The notes beneath the pieces are model-generated. The model saw only the letters and a list, made by a program, of their open reading frames with translations, searched no databases and was not told the origin of the DNA. Made by a program: the position numbers and the translations under genes. From positions 1 to 51,140 of the forward strand of contig JBEBHJ010000019.1 of assembly GCA_040081075.1 (NCBI GenBank): a stretch of DNA of 51,140 nucleotides, read 5' to 3'. Of this stretch, positions 30,162 to 39,648 are shown piece by piece. Position 1 is the stretch's first letter, and every line of letters begins with the position of its first letter. The DNA is from JANJUB01 sp040081075. Its GTDB lineage: Bacteria > Armatimonadota > Fimbriimonadia > Fimbriimonadales > Fimbriimonadaceae.

Positions 30162-31037
30162 CTAAAACTTGATGTTCAGGGTTACCGAGGCGTCGCTCAC
30201 TGCGCCATTTCGTAGCCTTATCATAGGTTCTATGGCTCCGTTCTTGTGCACTTGAAAGTGTCCGACAAAGCGAACAAAATTGCCTGATGTGCGCCAATCT
30301 CTGGACCAACCGAGTCCGACCGTTCGCTGCGGATCGGAACGCAGCGTGAGCAACAGGTCAGTGATGTCGGCATCTTGATCGAGAGGAGTTTGTCCGCGCC
30401 TAAGCGCGAGGCCTTCGACCTCGAGCAGGGCTCCTGCCCATGACTTTTTTAGATGCGCACCAAATGCGACCTGGTGTCCGCGACCTTGACCTGGACCGTC
30501 TTCAGGCTTTCGAATTGGCGTTTGAGAACTTGCTTGGGCGGCCAGGTTGTTACCGATTGCGGCGCTAAATCCGATTCGTTCGCCAAAGCGAACAATAACT
30601 CCCCGCGCGAGTTTGCTTCCGTTGTCAAACACTATCCCAGCTATGGGCATCGTACCGATCAGAATGTTAGTATCGCCCCTGGCTCCTCGCACTTTGTCGC
30701 CATAGAGCCGCCCCAATCCGAATGGAGCCGTTTGTTTACCAACCCGCCAGAGACCGGGATCTTCCACGAAGTACTCGTCCAACTGCTCGTCGTCGGCATC
30801 GCCCAGGATTTTCTGAAAACGTTCGGAAATAAACACCCGATATCCGGGCTCAAGGCGGAACTCAAGCATGGCCAGGCTGTGCTTGCCCTGCCAGTCGTAA
30901 AATTTGGTCGCCGAGTCTTCACCCCGCACGGATCGGTTCATGATTCTTAGGTCTAGCTTGATCTTTACGTCCGGAACTTGGGCCAAACAGGTTGCGCCAC
31001 ACAAGAAACCCAGAACCACCGCACTTAGCCGATGCAC
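30162..31037 (-). CDS. Exported beta-barrel-like outer-membrane protein
   Basis: 291 residues with a signal peptide (MHRLSAVVLGFLCGATCLAQ) and a beta-rich body: KIKLDLRIMNRS, HSLAMLEFRLEPGYRVFIS, WRVGKQTAPFGLGRLYG, then strands ending in SVTLNIKF with the C-terminal Phe expected for BAM-inserted barrels. GKQTAPFG resembles porins of the phosphate-selective type. Substrate unknown. It overlaps the hisS stop by 13 bp and so is co-transcribed with hisS. Confidence 0.72.
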   Translation of the reverse strand: MHRLSAVVLGFLCGATCLAQVPDVKIKLDLRIMNRSVRGEDSATKFYDWQGKHSLAMLEFRLEPGYRVFISERFQKILGDADDEQLDEYFVEDPGLWRVGKQTAPFGLGRLYGDKVRGARGDTNILIGTMPIAGIVFDNGSKLARGVIVRFGERIGFSAAIGNNLAAQASSQTPIRKPEDGPGQGRGHQVAFGAHLKKSWAGALLEVEGLALRRGQTPLDQDADITDLLLTLRSDPQRTVGLGWSRDWRTSGNFVRFVGHFQVHKNGAIEPMIRLRNGAVSDASVTLNIKF

Positions 31038-32272
31038 TTGATTGCCTCCTCAAAACTGTAGGTCTTCTGTTCGCCGGTCAAAAGGTCCTTTAGGGAAACC
31101 GTTTGGGTCGAAACCTCGTCGGGGCCGAGCACGGCCACCCACTTTGCGCTGGATTTGTCGGCCTGGCGGAACTGTGATTTGAAGCTGCGGCCCTCTAGAT
31201 CAATCAGGGCTTCGAGTCCAGCGGCCCGAACATGGCGACACAGGTCGTGGGCGTATGTTTGGGCCTCCGGTGCCCACACGACAAAAACGTCAGGCACCCG
31301 CGGAGACGGCATCTTACCAAGTGTTTCTAACACGAGTAGGAGCCGTTCAACTCCTGAGCCAAATCCGACGGCGGGTAGTTTGGGCCCGCCGAGTTCGCTG
31401 ATTAAATTGTCGTATCGCCCGCCGCCCATAACCGTGCTCTGTGCACCGAGGTCACTAGAATGGACTTCGAACACGGTCTCGGTGTAGTAGTCCAGTCCGC
31501 GAACAATCTCCGGTGAAACCTCAAAGGGCAAGTTAGCTTCTTTGAGCAGAGTTTGTAACTCTTGGAAACGCGTGGCGCTGGCGGGTTCAAGATAGTCCAG
31601 GATGCTCGGAACTGTCGCCATAGCCGCCTGGACTTCCGGGTCTTTGGAGTCGAGCAATCGGAGTGGATTCTTTCGTGCGGTTTCTTCGAACTCTGCGCCT
31701 TTGGACGCGAACAAACTCGTGGCGGCCTCGAGAATGACGTCGCGATAACGGGCGCGACACTCGTCGCGGCCAATGGAGTTGATCTTCACAACCAGACCCC
31801 CCAAACCGATGCGCTCCAAAAACCTGAATCCGATTTCGATCACTTCAGCGTCGGCCGCGGCGGACTCGACGCCAACAAGTTCGAGTCCCATTTGGTGGTG
31901 CTCGCGCAGGCGACCCTTTTGGGGCCGCTCATATCGGTAGTGAGGCGAACTCACGTAACAAACCCTCAAGCTAGAGCCTACGACACAAAGGTTGTGCTCG
32001 ATAATCGCTCTCATCGCGGGAGCGGTGCTCTCTGGTTTGAGGGAAATACTTCGACCGCCCTTGTCGAGGAAGTCATACATTTGTTTCGTAACAACCTCGC
32101 TCGTCTCGCCCGCACTTCTAGTAAAGAGTTCGGTGTCCTCAAAAACGGGAGTTCGGATCTCTTGATATCCGTAAACTCGAGTTACGTCTCTAAAATGAGC
32201 TTCAATCCGTTGCCAGGCATGCGATTTCGAGGGCAAAACATCTTCGGTTCCACGGGGTGCTGAAAATCGCAT
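31025..32272 (-). CDS. hisS: Histidine--tRNA ligase
   Basis: 415 residues, usual length for bacterial HisRS, a class II synthetase charging tRNA-His. Motif 1 region: RGTEDVLPSKSHAWQRIE; motif 2: LKPESTAPAMRAIIEH with RYERPQKGRLREHHQMGLELVG; HisA boxes: GLDYYTETVFEV and GGGRYDNL; motif 3: AVGFGSGVERLLL. The C-terminal anticodon-binding domain (PDVFVVWAPEAQTYAHDLCRHVR...) is complete. ATG 32272 is preceded by AAAATAGAAC with no ribosome site, so leaderless expression is possible. Confidence 0.96.
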   Translation of the reverse strand: MRFSAPRGTEDVLPSKSHAWQRIEAHFRDVTRVYGYQEIRTPVFEDTELFTRSAGETSEVVTKQMYDFLDKGGRSISLKPESTAPAMRAIIEHNLCVVGSSLRVCYVSSPHYRYERPQKGRLREHHQMGLELVGVESAAADAEVIEIGFRFLERIGLGGLVVKINSIGRDECRARYRDVILEAATSLFASKGAEFEETARKNPLRLLDSKDPEVQAAMATVPSILDYLEPASATRFQELQTLLKEANLPFEVSPEIVRGLDYYTETVFEVHSSDLGAQSTVMGGGRYDNLISELGGPKLPAVGFGSGVERLLLVLETLGKMPSPRVPDVFVVWAPEAQTYAHDLCRHVRAAGLEALIDLEGRSFKSQFRQADKSSAKWVAVLGPDEVSTQTVSLKDLLTGEQKTYSFEEAIKCIG

Positions 32273-32305
32273 GTTCTATTTTGGCTGGTTTGGCGGTCGA
32301 GAGGC

Positions 32306-32311
32306 TACAAT
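32306..32311 (+). promoter_or_regulatory. -10 element of the UbiA-family gene
   Basis: TACAAT, 7 nt before ATG 32319, with TTGGCT (32281-32286) upstream at a long 19-bp spacing. The spacing to the ATG predicts a leaderless mRNA. Confidence 0.55.
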
Positions 32312-32318
32312 AAGGCCT

Positions 32319-33203
32319 ATGGCCCAAGCAGTGCGAGGCTGGCAAACCTTTCGAGTTTTCCTCGAAATGATCAAGTTTGAACACTCAATCTTTGCCCTAC
32401 CCTTTGCGATGATTGGCATGATGTGGGGGTCTGAGTTAGCTTTTAAGTCAGCTTGGCCAGGCGTACGAATCTTTTTGCTCGTCATTGTCGCGATGATAAG
32501 CTGCCGAAGCGCCGCGATGGCTTTCAATCGAATTGCGGATCGAGATATTGATGCTGAGAATCCGCGGACAAAGATTAGGGCCCTGCCGGCGGGATTGCTA
32601 CAACTTCGTCAAGCAAACATATTCTTTTATGGCAGTTGCCTTCTCTTCTTCGTGGCGTCGGCTCTCCTAAACTCACTAACCCTTATTCTTAGTCCCGTCG
32701 CCCTTGGTGTGACCCTGTTCTATAGTCTTACGAAACGATTTACGCCTCTCTGCCATTTCATCCTAGGGGTTAGTCTTGGGATTGCGCCTGTTGCAGCATG
32801 GATTTCGGCGAAGGGGACCCTAGATGCCCAGATTGTTTGGATAGGTTGCGGCGTTGCCTTGTGGACTACTGGCTTCGACATCATTTATGCGTTGCAAGAC
32901 GAAGAGTTTGATCGCGAGCGGGGACTTCGTTCTATTCCGGAAACATTGGGTAAATCAAGGGCTCTGTGGGTGAGCAGGGGTTGCCACGTTTGTAGCTTAG
33001 CTCTGCTGACAATTGGTGGCATTGTAAACGGGGGCGGTGTCCTCTACTTTATCGGCGTCGCATTTGCGGCATGCTTGTTGGCTTACGAGCAGTCGCTGGT
33101 AAAGCCGACCGACTTGAGCCGAGTCAACTTGGCGTTTTTTACGCTGAACGGCTTTGTCTCGATCGGGGTGTTTGTTTTCGCCCTTCTTGATATCCTACTG
33201 TGA
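32319..33203 (+). CDS. UbiA-family prenyltransferase (4-hydroxybenzoate/MqnP-like)
   Basis: About 294 residues, eight to nine membrane helices. Both Asp-rich motifs are present: NRIADRDIDAENPRT (NxxxDxxxD) and YALQDEEFDRERGLRS. The sequence FEHSIFALPFA near the start and the NPRT segment match 4-hydroxybenzoate polyprenyltransferases and the MqnP enzymes of the futalosine menaquinone route. With NarI-like and bc modules present, menaquinone synthesis is the more likely role (inference). ATG 32319 is chosen over ATG 32271, which would overlap the divergent hisS start, because TACAAT lies 7 nt before it. Confidence 0.88.
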   Translation: MAQAVRGWQTFRVFLEMIKFEHSIFALPFAMIGMMWGSELAFKSAWPGVRIFLLVIVAMISCRSAAMAFNRIADRDIDAENPRTKIRALPAGLLQLRQANIFFYGSCLLFFVASALLNSLTLILSPVALGVTLFYSLTKRFTPLCHFILGVSLGIAPVAAWISAKGTLDAQIVWIGCGVALWTTGFDIIYALQDEEFDRERGLRSIPETLGKSRALWVSRGCHVCSLALLTIGGIVNGGGVLYFIGVAFAACLLAYEQSLVKPTDLSRVNLAFFTLNGFVSIGVFVFALLDILL

Positions 33204-35117
33204 TCACTTACCGATATTGAGCATGTCGAGCTTAAGGGCGGCATTAGCAAGCGTTCCACTGGTTGATACCTGAACGTACATGGTCCCTTCGGGGTCTACG
33301 AACCGCGAGGCATTGGGCACGCTGACATAAGTTGTCGTAAGCGTACGAGGGACCGTAGTTGTCTTAAGCTTTACCCAATTGCCATAGGGATAAGAAGCCG
33401 AAGACCAGTCATAAAGGTAAACATCCTCGGTTCCACTTATCGTGCCCGTGTAGAGGCGGGTAAGACGGAGAGTCATCGTTGCAGCGGGGATCACCTTCCG
33501 AATAGAACCGTTGAGCCAAATGAGGCCATCGGATCGGCGCCCGATGGTAGCGTACACGCTGTCACTTGCTGAAATCTCGGTGAAGCCTCCGGTCAGGGCA
33601 CCGCCCTTGGTGCACAGTTCGGCAAGCGGGTAGGTGGTTGCGCCTGTCTTTGGACGGGCAAATCCCAAAATCTTCACTTTGTCCACGAAGACCGCGATGG
33701 ATGCCCACCCATTGGCCATCCCAAAATCCACATAGTCGCGTGACTGAGCATATATCGGCAGATACCGACCGTTGGAGATGATTTTGACTGTGTGAGGAGC
33801 CTGAAATCCGCGACCATAGATGCGGGCGCTCATGTATTGACCGCTGCCGACCGCGGCCACCACAGGCGTCATGTAGTTAACTTTGGGCTTCTTGATTGGC
33901 GGGTTGATTAAGCCGAGGAGGTTTTGAATAGCCTTTTCGCAGTTGATCAATCCATATTTGGAGAAATCAGTTGTTAGAGCAGTAGCGGTATCCTCAATAT
34001 GGGATCTTACTTCGGAGTTCGTGGTTGTTGCAACTGAACCAAATAGGAGGGCGGCAAGACCGGCAACTTGGGGGCAAGCGCCGCTGGTCCCGCCAAATCC
34101 ATCGGTGTATCCTCCGGCTGCGGTGGTAGATCGTAGTGCAACTCCGGGGCAGGCAACATCAACCCAAGAACCAAAATTTGAAAATCCCGCTCTGTTGTCG
34201 CTTTGATCTGTGGCGGCTACGGCGAGCACGTTCTCGTAAGCACCGGGATAAAAGGGAATGACGGAATTATCGTTTCCGGCCGCAACGACAGGCAAGACTC
34301 CTCCCGCCCACAGGGCGTCAATGGCATCACGTTCAGACTGGCTCACGCGGTCCGAGAAGAAGCTGCATGAAATCACTTTTGCGCCGTTGTTTAGCGCGTA
34401 TAAGTAGGCGCCCACGTTGTTCGAGTCATAGAAGTATCCGCTGTCAATCGACGCCTTAAGGCACATTATCTTGGCTCGTGGCGCAACTCCGGTTACACCG
34501 ATCGTGTTATCTTGCACTCCGGCGGCTAAGCCTGCACACGCCGTTCCGTGGCCATTGACATCGTTCGGAATAGGGTCGCTGTAGCCGAAGTCATAGCCAT
34601 TGCGATCATCGATGTATCCATTGCCATCGTCGTCGAGATTGTTTCCAGCAATCTCATCTGTGTTTTGCCAAATGTTGTCTGCGAGGTCGGGATGGGCGGT
34701 GTTTACTCCGGTATCAATAATGGCAACCGTAACTGGGGCTGTGTCGCCAAACGAGATATCCCAGGCAAGGTCAGCTTTGATCGTTCTTGCATGCCACATG
34801 TCCACCCACTTGGCATCGTTTGGGGTGTATGTCGGGAGGGCCGCCCGATCAAAGGTGACCATTTTGACCCCTAGCTCGGCTTTCAGAGACGAGCGGCTAG
34901 CGCGCAGCTCACTGGGATCGGTTTCCACGACTACCCAATTGATCTCGGGGAATGTTCGTATGATTCGGTAGCCATGCTCGGTCAAATTATAAGCAGTGGA
35001 CATGTCATCCACCTTGACCATAAGGCGCGACGGATGACACAACATTCCATCCACTTCGATTGGAAGTAGATCTTGACTAGAAGCTTGTGCGGCGATTAGA
35101 GCGAGAATTCCGAACAT
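33204..35117 (-). CDS. Secreted subtilisin-family serine protease (S8)
   Basis: 637 residues: short signal peptide (MFGILALIAAQASSQ), propeptide-like segment, then the S8 catalytic domain with Asp in VAIIDTGVN, His in NGHGTACAG, oxyanion Asn in AAGNDN and Ser in GGTSGACPQVAG. Between Asp and His lies LDDDGNGYIDDRNGYDFG, an acidic calcium-type insert common in these proteases. The last 220 residues form beta-rich modules (IYGRGFQAPHTVKIIS; a repeat-like C-terminal domain). Start ATG 35117 follows TAGAAT (35127-35132) by 9 nt. It ends 1 bp after the convergent ubiA-like gene. Confidence 0.92.
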   Translation of the reverse strand: MFGILALIAAQASSQDLLPIEVDGMLCHPSRLMVKVDDMSTAYNLTEHGYRIIRTFPEINWVVVETDPSELRASRSSLKAELGVKMVTFDRAALPTYTPNDAKWVDMWHARTIKADLAWDISFGDTAPVTVAIIDTGVNTAHPDLADNIWQNTDEIAGNNLDDDGNGYIDDRNGYDFGYSDPIPNDVNGHGTACAGLAAGVQDNTIGVTGVAPRAKIMCLKASIDSGYFYDSNNVGAYLYALNNGAKVISCSFFSDRVSQSERDAIDALWAGGVLPVVAAGNDNSVIPFYPGAYENVLAVAATDQSDNRAGFSNFGSWVDVACPGVALRSTTAAGGYTDGFGGTSGACPQVAGLAALLFGSVATTTNSEVRSHIEDTATALTTDFSKYGLINCEKAIQNLLGLINPPIKKPKVNYMTPVVAAVGSGQYMSARIYGRGFQAPHTVKIISNGRYLPIYAQSRDYVDFGMANGWASIAVFVDKVKILGFARPKTGATTYPLAELCTKGGALTGGFTEISASDSVYATIGRRSDGLIWLNGSIRKVIPAATMTLRLTRLYTGTISGTEDVYLYDWSSASYPYGNWVKLKTTTVPRTLTTTYVSVPNASRFVDPEGTMYVQVSTSGTLANAALKLDMLNIGK

Positions 35118-35179
35118 ACTGACCGAATTCTAGCCCATGAAAGGTGGACACGTTGAGAAGAGTCCAAAAACTGGTAAAG

Positions 35180-35431
35180 CTAGTGCGCCTCGGCGGTGTC
35201 AGCCTTGGCTTCTTCTTTCTTGGTGACCTCTTCCTCATACGAGGTTTCGATCATGCGTTTACCCTCGTGAACTCCCTTTTGAAGCTCGCCAACCCCTTTG
35301 CCAACCCCTCTCAGGAGTTCTGGAATTTTCTTGCCTCCAAACAAAAGCAATACGATAACCAGAATGATAATCCATTCGGAGCCACCGGGCAACCCCATCA
35401 GGGCGAGGAGATTTTCGTTTAAATTCATCAC
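35180..35431 (-). CDS. tatA: Twin-arginine translocase subunit TatA/E
   Basis: 83 residues: membrane helix SEWIIILVIVLLLFGGKKIPELLRGVGKGVGELQKG with the FGxKxxPE hinge-amphipathic helix, then a charged tail ending in histidine. TatA forms the translocation pore for folded proteins, here including the Tat-type Rieske proteins. GTG 35431 lies 8 nt after a perfect TATAAT (35440-35445, minus strand); ATG 35428 is the alternative. No tatC is in the window. Confidence 0.93.
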   Translation of the reverse strand: MMNLNENLLALMGLPGGSEWIIILVIVLLLFGGKKIPELLRGVGKGVGELQKGVHEGKRMIETSYEEEVTKKEEAKADTAEAH

Positions 35432-35468
35432 TTGTTCCTATTATACGGCGAGGAGCTAAAGAAGTTCG

Positions 35469-36083
35469 TTAGTCAATGTTGATGTGAGCGGAATCCTTCA
35501 TTTTTACGTCGCCATCAACGGTCACGGTGATCCACCCCCGGGACTTACCGAAAATCATTGGGGCGGCGGAATCAGGTTTCTTCACATATTTTGCGTGGGC
35601 GTTCATTTCGGCTTTATCCACTTCGTAGAGGAGCACCGTGGTTGATTTGTCCTTGATATCAGCCATCTTTTTTCCGGAAACATCGTCGTTGAACGCGAGG
35701 CCCGTGACGGTTGTTCCGCTCTTGCATGACCAAACGCCGTCCGCTGGAGGAGGAGAAAAGGGGCCGAAGTCTTCTTTTTTTGACTCCAGGTATTTTTTGT
35801 AATACGAGCGAACATCGTCTTGCCAGGTTGCAGCATTTGGCAAATGGCCCTTATCGGCGGTGTACTCCTCAACAGCCGATTTTGCGCCCTCAAACGTGAT
35901 CATGCAGGTCGCCATTGGCATCGCCGTGTTTTTGAAAAATGACAAGCCAAGGGCTCCAAACACAAGAATCCCGATGCAAGGAACTAAAACGACGAGGATA
36001 AGAACCACGATCAGAACCGTGTTATTGTTCTTCTTTTGGGGATAGGGCGCCATTGGCGGGACAAAGGGAGGGGGCGAGCTCAT
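35469..36083 (-). CDS. Membrane-anchored hypothetical protein with Pro-rich N-terminus
   Basis: 204 residues: a proline-rich cytoplasmic start (MSSPPPFVPPMAPYPQKK), one membrane helix (TVLIVVLILVVLVPCIGILVFGALGLSFF) and an extracytoplasmic domain with AKSAVEEYTADKGHLPNAATWQDDVRSYYKKY, which resembles type II pseudopilin globular domains, and a strand-rich end. Two Cys (CMITFEG, WSCKSG) may pair. Family unknown. TAGAAT (36093-36098) lies 9 nt before ATG 36083. Confidence 0.72.
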   Translation of the reverse strand: MSSPPPFVPPMAPYPQKKNNNTVLIVVLILVVLVPCIGILVFGALGLSFFKNTAMPMATCMITFEGAKSAVEEYTADKGHLPNAATWQDDVRSYYKKYLESKKEDFGPFSPPPADGVWSCKSGTTVTGLAFNDDVSGKKMADIKDKSTTVLLYEVDKAEMNAHAKYVKKPDSAAPMIFGKSRGWITVTVDGDVKMKDSAHINID

Positions 36084-36189
36084 ATTTATCTCATTCTACA
36101 CGTGTAACGGTTGTTAGACGATCCTTTGGGCCCAAAGGCTTTGGATTTCCGAGTCAGATTGTTCCATCCTTGGTATCCTCTAAGTTCGC

Positions 36190-37677
36190 ATGAGTTCACG
36201 AGTTTTTCGACTTTATGACACCCAAACGCGGCAAGTTCGGCCCCTCGAACTCGCCGAGCCCGGCCACCTGAAGTTCTACTCTTGCGGACCGACCGTTTAT
36301 AACTTCGCCCATATTGGGAATTTTCGAACTTTCCTTACCGCCGATCTGGTTTGCCGAACGGCAGAAGCTCTGGGTTGGCGAGTGAGTTACGTGAGCAATA
36401 TAACTGATGTTGGTCACCTCACCAGCGATGATCAGGAAGATGGCGAAGATCGAATGGAAAAGGGGCTCAAATCCAAAGAAGGCGAACACTTCGCCAACGT
36501 TTGGGACTTGGCTCAATACTACGCAGATTGCTTCAAGGATGATTGGGTTCGCCTGAACTTGCACAGACCAATGGTTTGGCCACGCGCAACCCAGCATATG
36601 CGCGAACAGATTCAGGCGGCTGAGGCACTCATCGCCAAAGGACACGCTTACGAAACCCCTACGGGCGTTTATTACCGGGTTGGCAGCTTTGCAGGCTATG
36701 GCAAGCTCAGCGGGAATACGAATCGCGAGGAATTGATGACCGCGGTGAGAGACATCGTCGTTGATGACAACAAGGAGCACCCCGCCGACTTTGCCCTTTG
36801 GAAGAAGGACGATAAGCACCTAATGCAATGGTTTTCGCCTTGGGGCTGGGGATTCCCTGGTTGGCACTTAGAGTGCAGCGTTATGGCTATGGCGTATTTG
36901 GGCGAAACCTTGGACCTTCATGCGGGTGGCGAAGATCTCATTTTTCCTCACCACGAGTGCGAGATTGCACAGAGCGAAGCCCTAACTGGTAAGCCATTCT
37001 CGAATCATTGGATGCATTCAAGATTCTTGCAAGTTGACGGGCAAAAGATGTCGAAATCGTTGGGGAACTTTTTTACGGTGCGAGATTTAGTGGATGGGAA
37101 AGGAGCTGACCCGCTAGCTCTTCGCTATGCCTTAATTTCGCAAAACTATGGGGTCCCGCATAACTTCACGCTGGACCTCTTGCGTGACGCGACTCAAAAA
37201 ATAGAACGGTATCGACAATGCTGGGCAAAAGTGAACGAAGCAAGCGGCGAATCGACCGCCGATGATGCGGTCTTTGTCGATTCCCTCACCTCGCTCTACG
37301 AGGAAACTCTGGACGCCATGTGCGATAACCTCAATATGTCGGTAGCGCTCGGTAAGGCCCTGGAGGGAACTCGCGCTATCTTACGAGAATCAACGTTATC
37401 GAGCGAAATGGGCCGGGCAGGGGCCGAGTTTTTGACGAAGATCAATGCGCTCCTTGGGTTCATTGAGCACGACGAAGAGATTGAGGCCACAGCGTCAGAG
37501 ATTCACACGGTGGATGAAGCTTGGGTGGAAGCCAAAATCGCGGAACGCCACTTGGCAAAGCAAGCGAAAGACTTCGCTAAGGCCGATGCCATTCGAAAGG
37601 AAGTGGATGAGGCTGGGGTTGAGCTTCGAGACACGCCGGATGGGACTACTTGGCGGGTTAAAGGACCGACCCTCTAA
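36190..37677 (+). CDS. cysS: Cysteine--tRNA ligase
   Basis: 495 residues, class I synthetase. Zinc/adenylation motifs: YSCGPTVYNFAHIGNFRTF (HIGH box), GWGFPGWHLECSVMAM and GGEDLIFPHHECEIAQSEA for zinc and substrate, KMSKSLGNF for the KMSKS loop. The C-terminal helical anticodon domain ends in KADAIRKEVDEAGVELRDTPDGTTWRV, a standard ending. TATCCT (36174-36179) lies 10 nt before ATG 36190; no ribosome site is seen. Confidence 0.96.
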   Translation: MSSRVFRLYDTQTRQVRPLELAEPGHLKFYSCGPTVYNFAHIGNFRTFLTADLVCRTAEALGWRVSYVSNITDVGHLTSDDQEDGEDRMEKGLKSKEGEHFANVWDLAQYYADCFKDDWVRLNLHRPMVWPRATQHMREQIQAAEALIAKGHAYETPTGVYYRVGSFAGYGKLSGNTNREELMTAVRDIVVDDNKEHPADFALWKKDDKHLMQWFSPWGWGFPGWHLECSVMAMAYLGETLDLHAGGEDLIFPHHECEIAQSEALTGKPFSNHWMHSRFLQVDGQKMSKSLGNFFTVRDLVDGKGADPLALRYALISQNYGVPHNFTLDLLRDATQKIERYRQCWAKVNEASGESTADDAVFVDSLTSLYEETLDAMCDNLNMSVALGKALEGTRAILRESTLSSEMGRAGAEFLTKINALLGFIEHDEEIEATASEIHTVDEAWVEAKIAERHLAKQAKDFAKADAIRKEVDEAGVELRDTPDGTTWRVKGPTL

Positions 37678-38848
37678 ATTGAACAAGTCGCCGGGCTGGG
37701 TCAACACGGTCTACGCGGCAATATTCCTCGACTTGTTGGGATTCGGCATGCTGATCCCAGATATTCAACTGCGAGCGGCGGCGATGAAGGCGCCGGGGTG
37801 GTTGATCGGGCTCATGCTGGCCAGCACATTCCTGGTGCAAGTTCCACTTTCGCCGCATTGGGGAAGTTTAAGTGACCGAATCGGGCGCAAGCCGGTTCTA
37901 CTGGCTTGCACCGCATTCTCGGCGGCGGGGATGCTTGTTTATGGCTTTGCAGCGGCAATTCCCATGATGATTTTCAGTCGAGTTTTGTCTGGTTTTGGGG
38001 GTGCCAACGTTGCAATCGCCAACGCGTTGATTGCCGACGGGACGCCGACCGAAACCAGAACGGTTGCCCTCGGCCGTGTGGGCGCGGCGGTGACCTTGGG
38101 TTTGATTGGCGGCCCGGTGGTGGGCGGCTACGTTGGAGACAGTTTAGGGAGTCATTGGGTTGGATGGCTAGCGGGGGCGGGGTCCGCCTTAGGGTTCCTC
38201 TTGATTTGGTTGTTTATCCCAAAGCAAGCGCCCACCAAGGCAGCGGAACCTCGGGGTCGGACGTTATTCTTCGAGTTTGGGTTGCTCAAGGAGATTCCGC
38301 AAGTACGCAGAGTTGCTCTAGTTGCTTCGATCGCTTGGTTCTCGCTGGCCACCTTGGAAGGGACGTTCGGGCGGTTGCTGGATCAAACCATGGGCTTCGG
38401 AAAGAAGCAGTTTGGGATCGTTTTTGGCTACGAATCGTTTGTCGGTTTTGTTGTGCAGGCCTTCCTTCTGGCTTGGATCGTAACGAGAGTGAAAGACTTC
38501 AAACTGCTGCGAATCGGATATTTGCTTCAGGGTTTGGGGCTTGCGATCACCCCATTTGCTTTTCTGTTTCCGGTTCCCGGACTATGGATGATCGTGTTGT
38601 TGGCGATCAGCACGATCTATGCGCTCGGCGCCGGAGTTGCGGGTCCCACGGTGAACTCCATTGCCAGCAACCTGACCCCACCTGAAAGACAAGGTGAACT
38701 GTTTGGTCTGTTGCAAGGAACCCGCTCAATCGGCTTCATCGTGGGTCCAATCTTGGGCGGGGCCCTCTTTGATTGGTGGTACGCAGCTCCATATATGGTG
38801 GCGGGACTCACATGCATCGCCGCCGCTCTCATCCTGCGAAAAGGGTGA
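37640..38848 (+). CDS. Major facilitator superfamily transporter
   Basis: About 402 residues, 12 helices. The MFS motif between helices 2 and 3 is WGSLSDRIGRKPVLL. It resembles drug/H+ antiporters of the TetA/MdtG type (GFGMLIPDIQLRA, RVLSGFGGANVAIANALIAD, GPVVGGYVGD), but the substrate is unknown. The start is uncertain: ATG 37640 lies inside the cysS end; TTG 37679 directly follows the cysS stop. Both give an intact first helix. Co-transcription with cysS is clear from the overlap. Confidence 0.85.
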   Translation: MGLLGGLKDRPSKLNKSPGWVNTVYAAIFLDLLGFGMLIPDIQLRAAAMKAPGWLIGLMLASTFLVQVPLSPHWGSLSDRIGRKPVLLACTAFSAAGMLVYGFAAAIPMMIFSRVLSGFGGANVAIANALIADGTPTETRTVALGRVGAAVTLGLIGGPVVGGYVGDSLGSHWVGWLAGAGSALGFLLIWLFIPKQAPTKAAEPRGRTLFFEFGLLKEIPQVRRVALVASIAWFSLATLEGTFGRLLDQTMGFGKKQFGIVFGYESFVGFVVQAFLLAWIVTRVKDFKLLRIGYLLQGLGLAITPFAFLFPVPGLWMIVLLAISTIYALGAGVAGPTVNSIASNLTPPERQGELFGLLQGTRSIGFIVGPILGGALFDWWYAAPYMVAGLTCIAAALILRKG

Positions 38849-38874
38849 GGAATTTGCAGTGCATTCAAAGTGAC

Positions 38875-39648
38875 TTAGATGGATGGTGCCCCGACTTCGT
38901 CTAGGAATTCTTCAAACTCATTGAAACCGATGAATCCGCGTTCGCGTCGAGCGGCCATGTACATCTCCCAAACCGGCAACATCGAACCGCCAAACAGTTT
39001 CATCCAAGCCTCGGCTTGATGCTCCTCGACGACTAGTCGCTCGGCTTCAATGGCAACTAGAATCGACGGACTACATGAGTATCTGCTTACTATTCGCCCG
39101 TAGGCGTGTTCCTTTCCCATCGGAATCCGCCTCCAGCCTCTGAAACAAAAGACAGTGGCGACCGCGTTTTCAGAGAGTTCGATTGGTCGGTCATTTTCTA
39201 GTTCCCGGATGCGTTCAAGATTTACCGATCGTGCCGTCCTGAGGCGGGATAGCTTGCGCTTGTAATCATCCTGATAGACATGAAACTCCTTCAGTCCTTC
39301 AAAGCGGTATGTGAACGGCATTGCTGGCACACGAGTGTCAATTGGCCCCCACCCGGAACGATGACCCAATCGAAACTGCATCGCGGTGGCCAGCCGCCAA
39401 CCATCGTAATCGTTCATTTTCAGCAGGAGCGAGTCACCGTCCATTTCAAACCCAAAGACCCCGGCATCATGCTGATTGTCATTGAGATAGAGAAATGCGG
39501 GATGATCCTTTGGAATTGTCAGTTTCGGAAATCGAAGACGTGCCATCGGCCCGGGGCTGTCGTCGTCGTATGAGGGCCAGTGCCAGATCTCATCACAGTG
39601 GCGGAGGCGATAGAATCGGCTCTTTCGATTTGGGCGGCTTGGTCTCAT
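38875..39648 (-). CDS. Unknown protein, paralogue B of a tandem pair
   Basis: 257 residues, no family recognised. It shares the architecture of the upstream neighbour: MRPSRPNRKSRFYRLRHCDEIWH, PGPMARLRF, DHPAFLYLNDNQHDAGVFGFE, MPFTYRFEGLKEFHVYQDD, and a middle block with IELSENAVATVFCFRGW. Shared blocks show the pair arose by duplication. No signal peptide or membrane helix. Its ATG overlaps the neighbour's stop (ATGA), so both are made together. Confidence 0.72.
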   Translation of the reverse strand: MRPSRPNRKSRFYRLRHCDEIWHWPSYDDDSPGPMARLRFPKLTIPKDHPAFLYLNDNQHDAGVFGFEMDGDSLLLKMNDYDGWRLATAMQFRLGHRSGWGPIDTRVPAMPFTYRFEGLKEFHVYQDDYKRKLSRLRTARSVNLERIRELENDRPIELSENAVATVFCFRGWRRIPMGKEHAYGRIVSRYSCSPSILVAIEAERLVVEEHQAEAWMKLFGGSMLPVWEMYMAARRERGFIGFNEFEEFLDEVGAPSI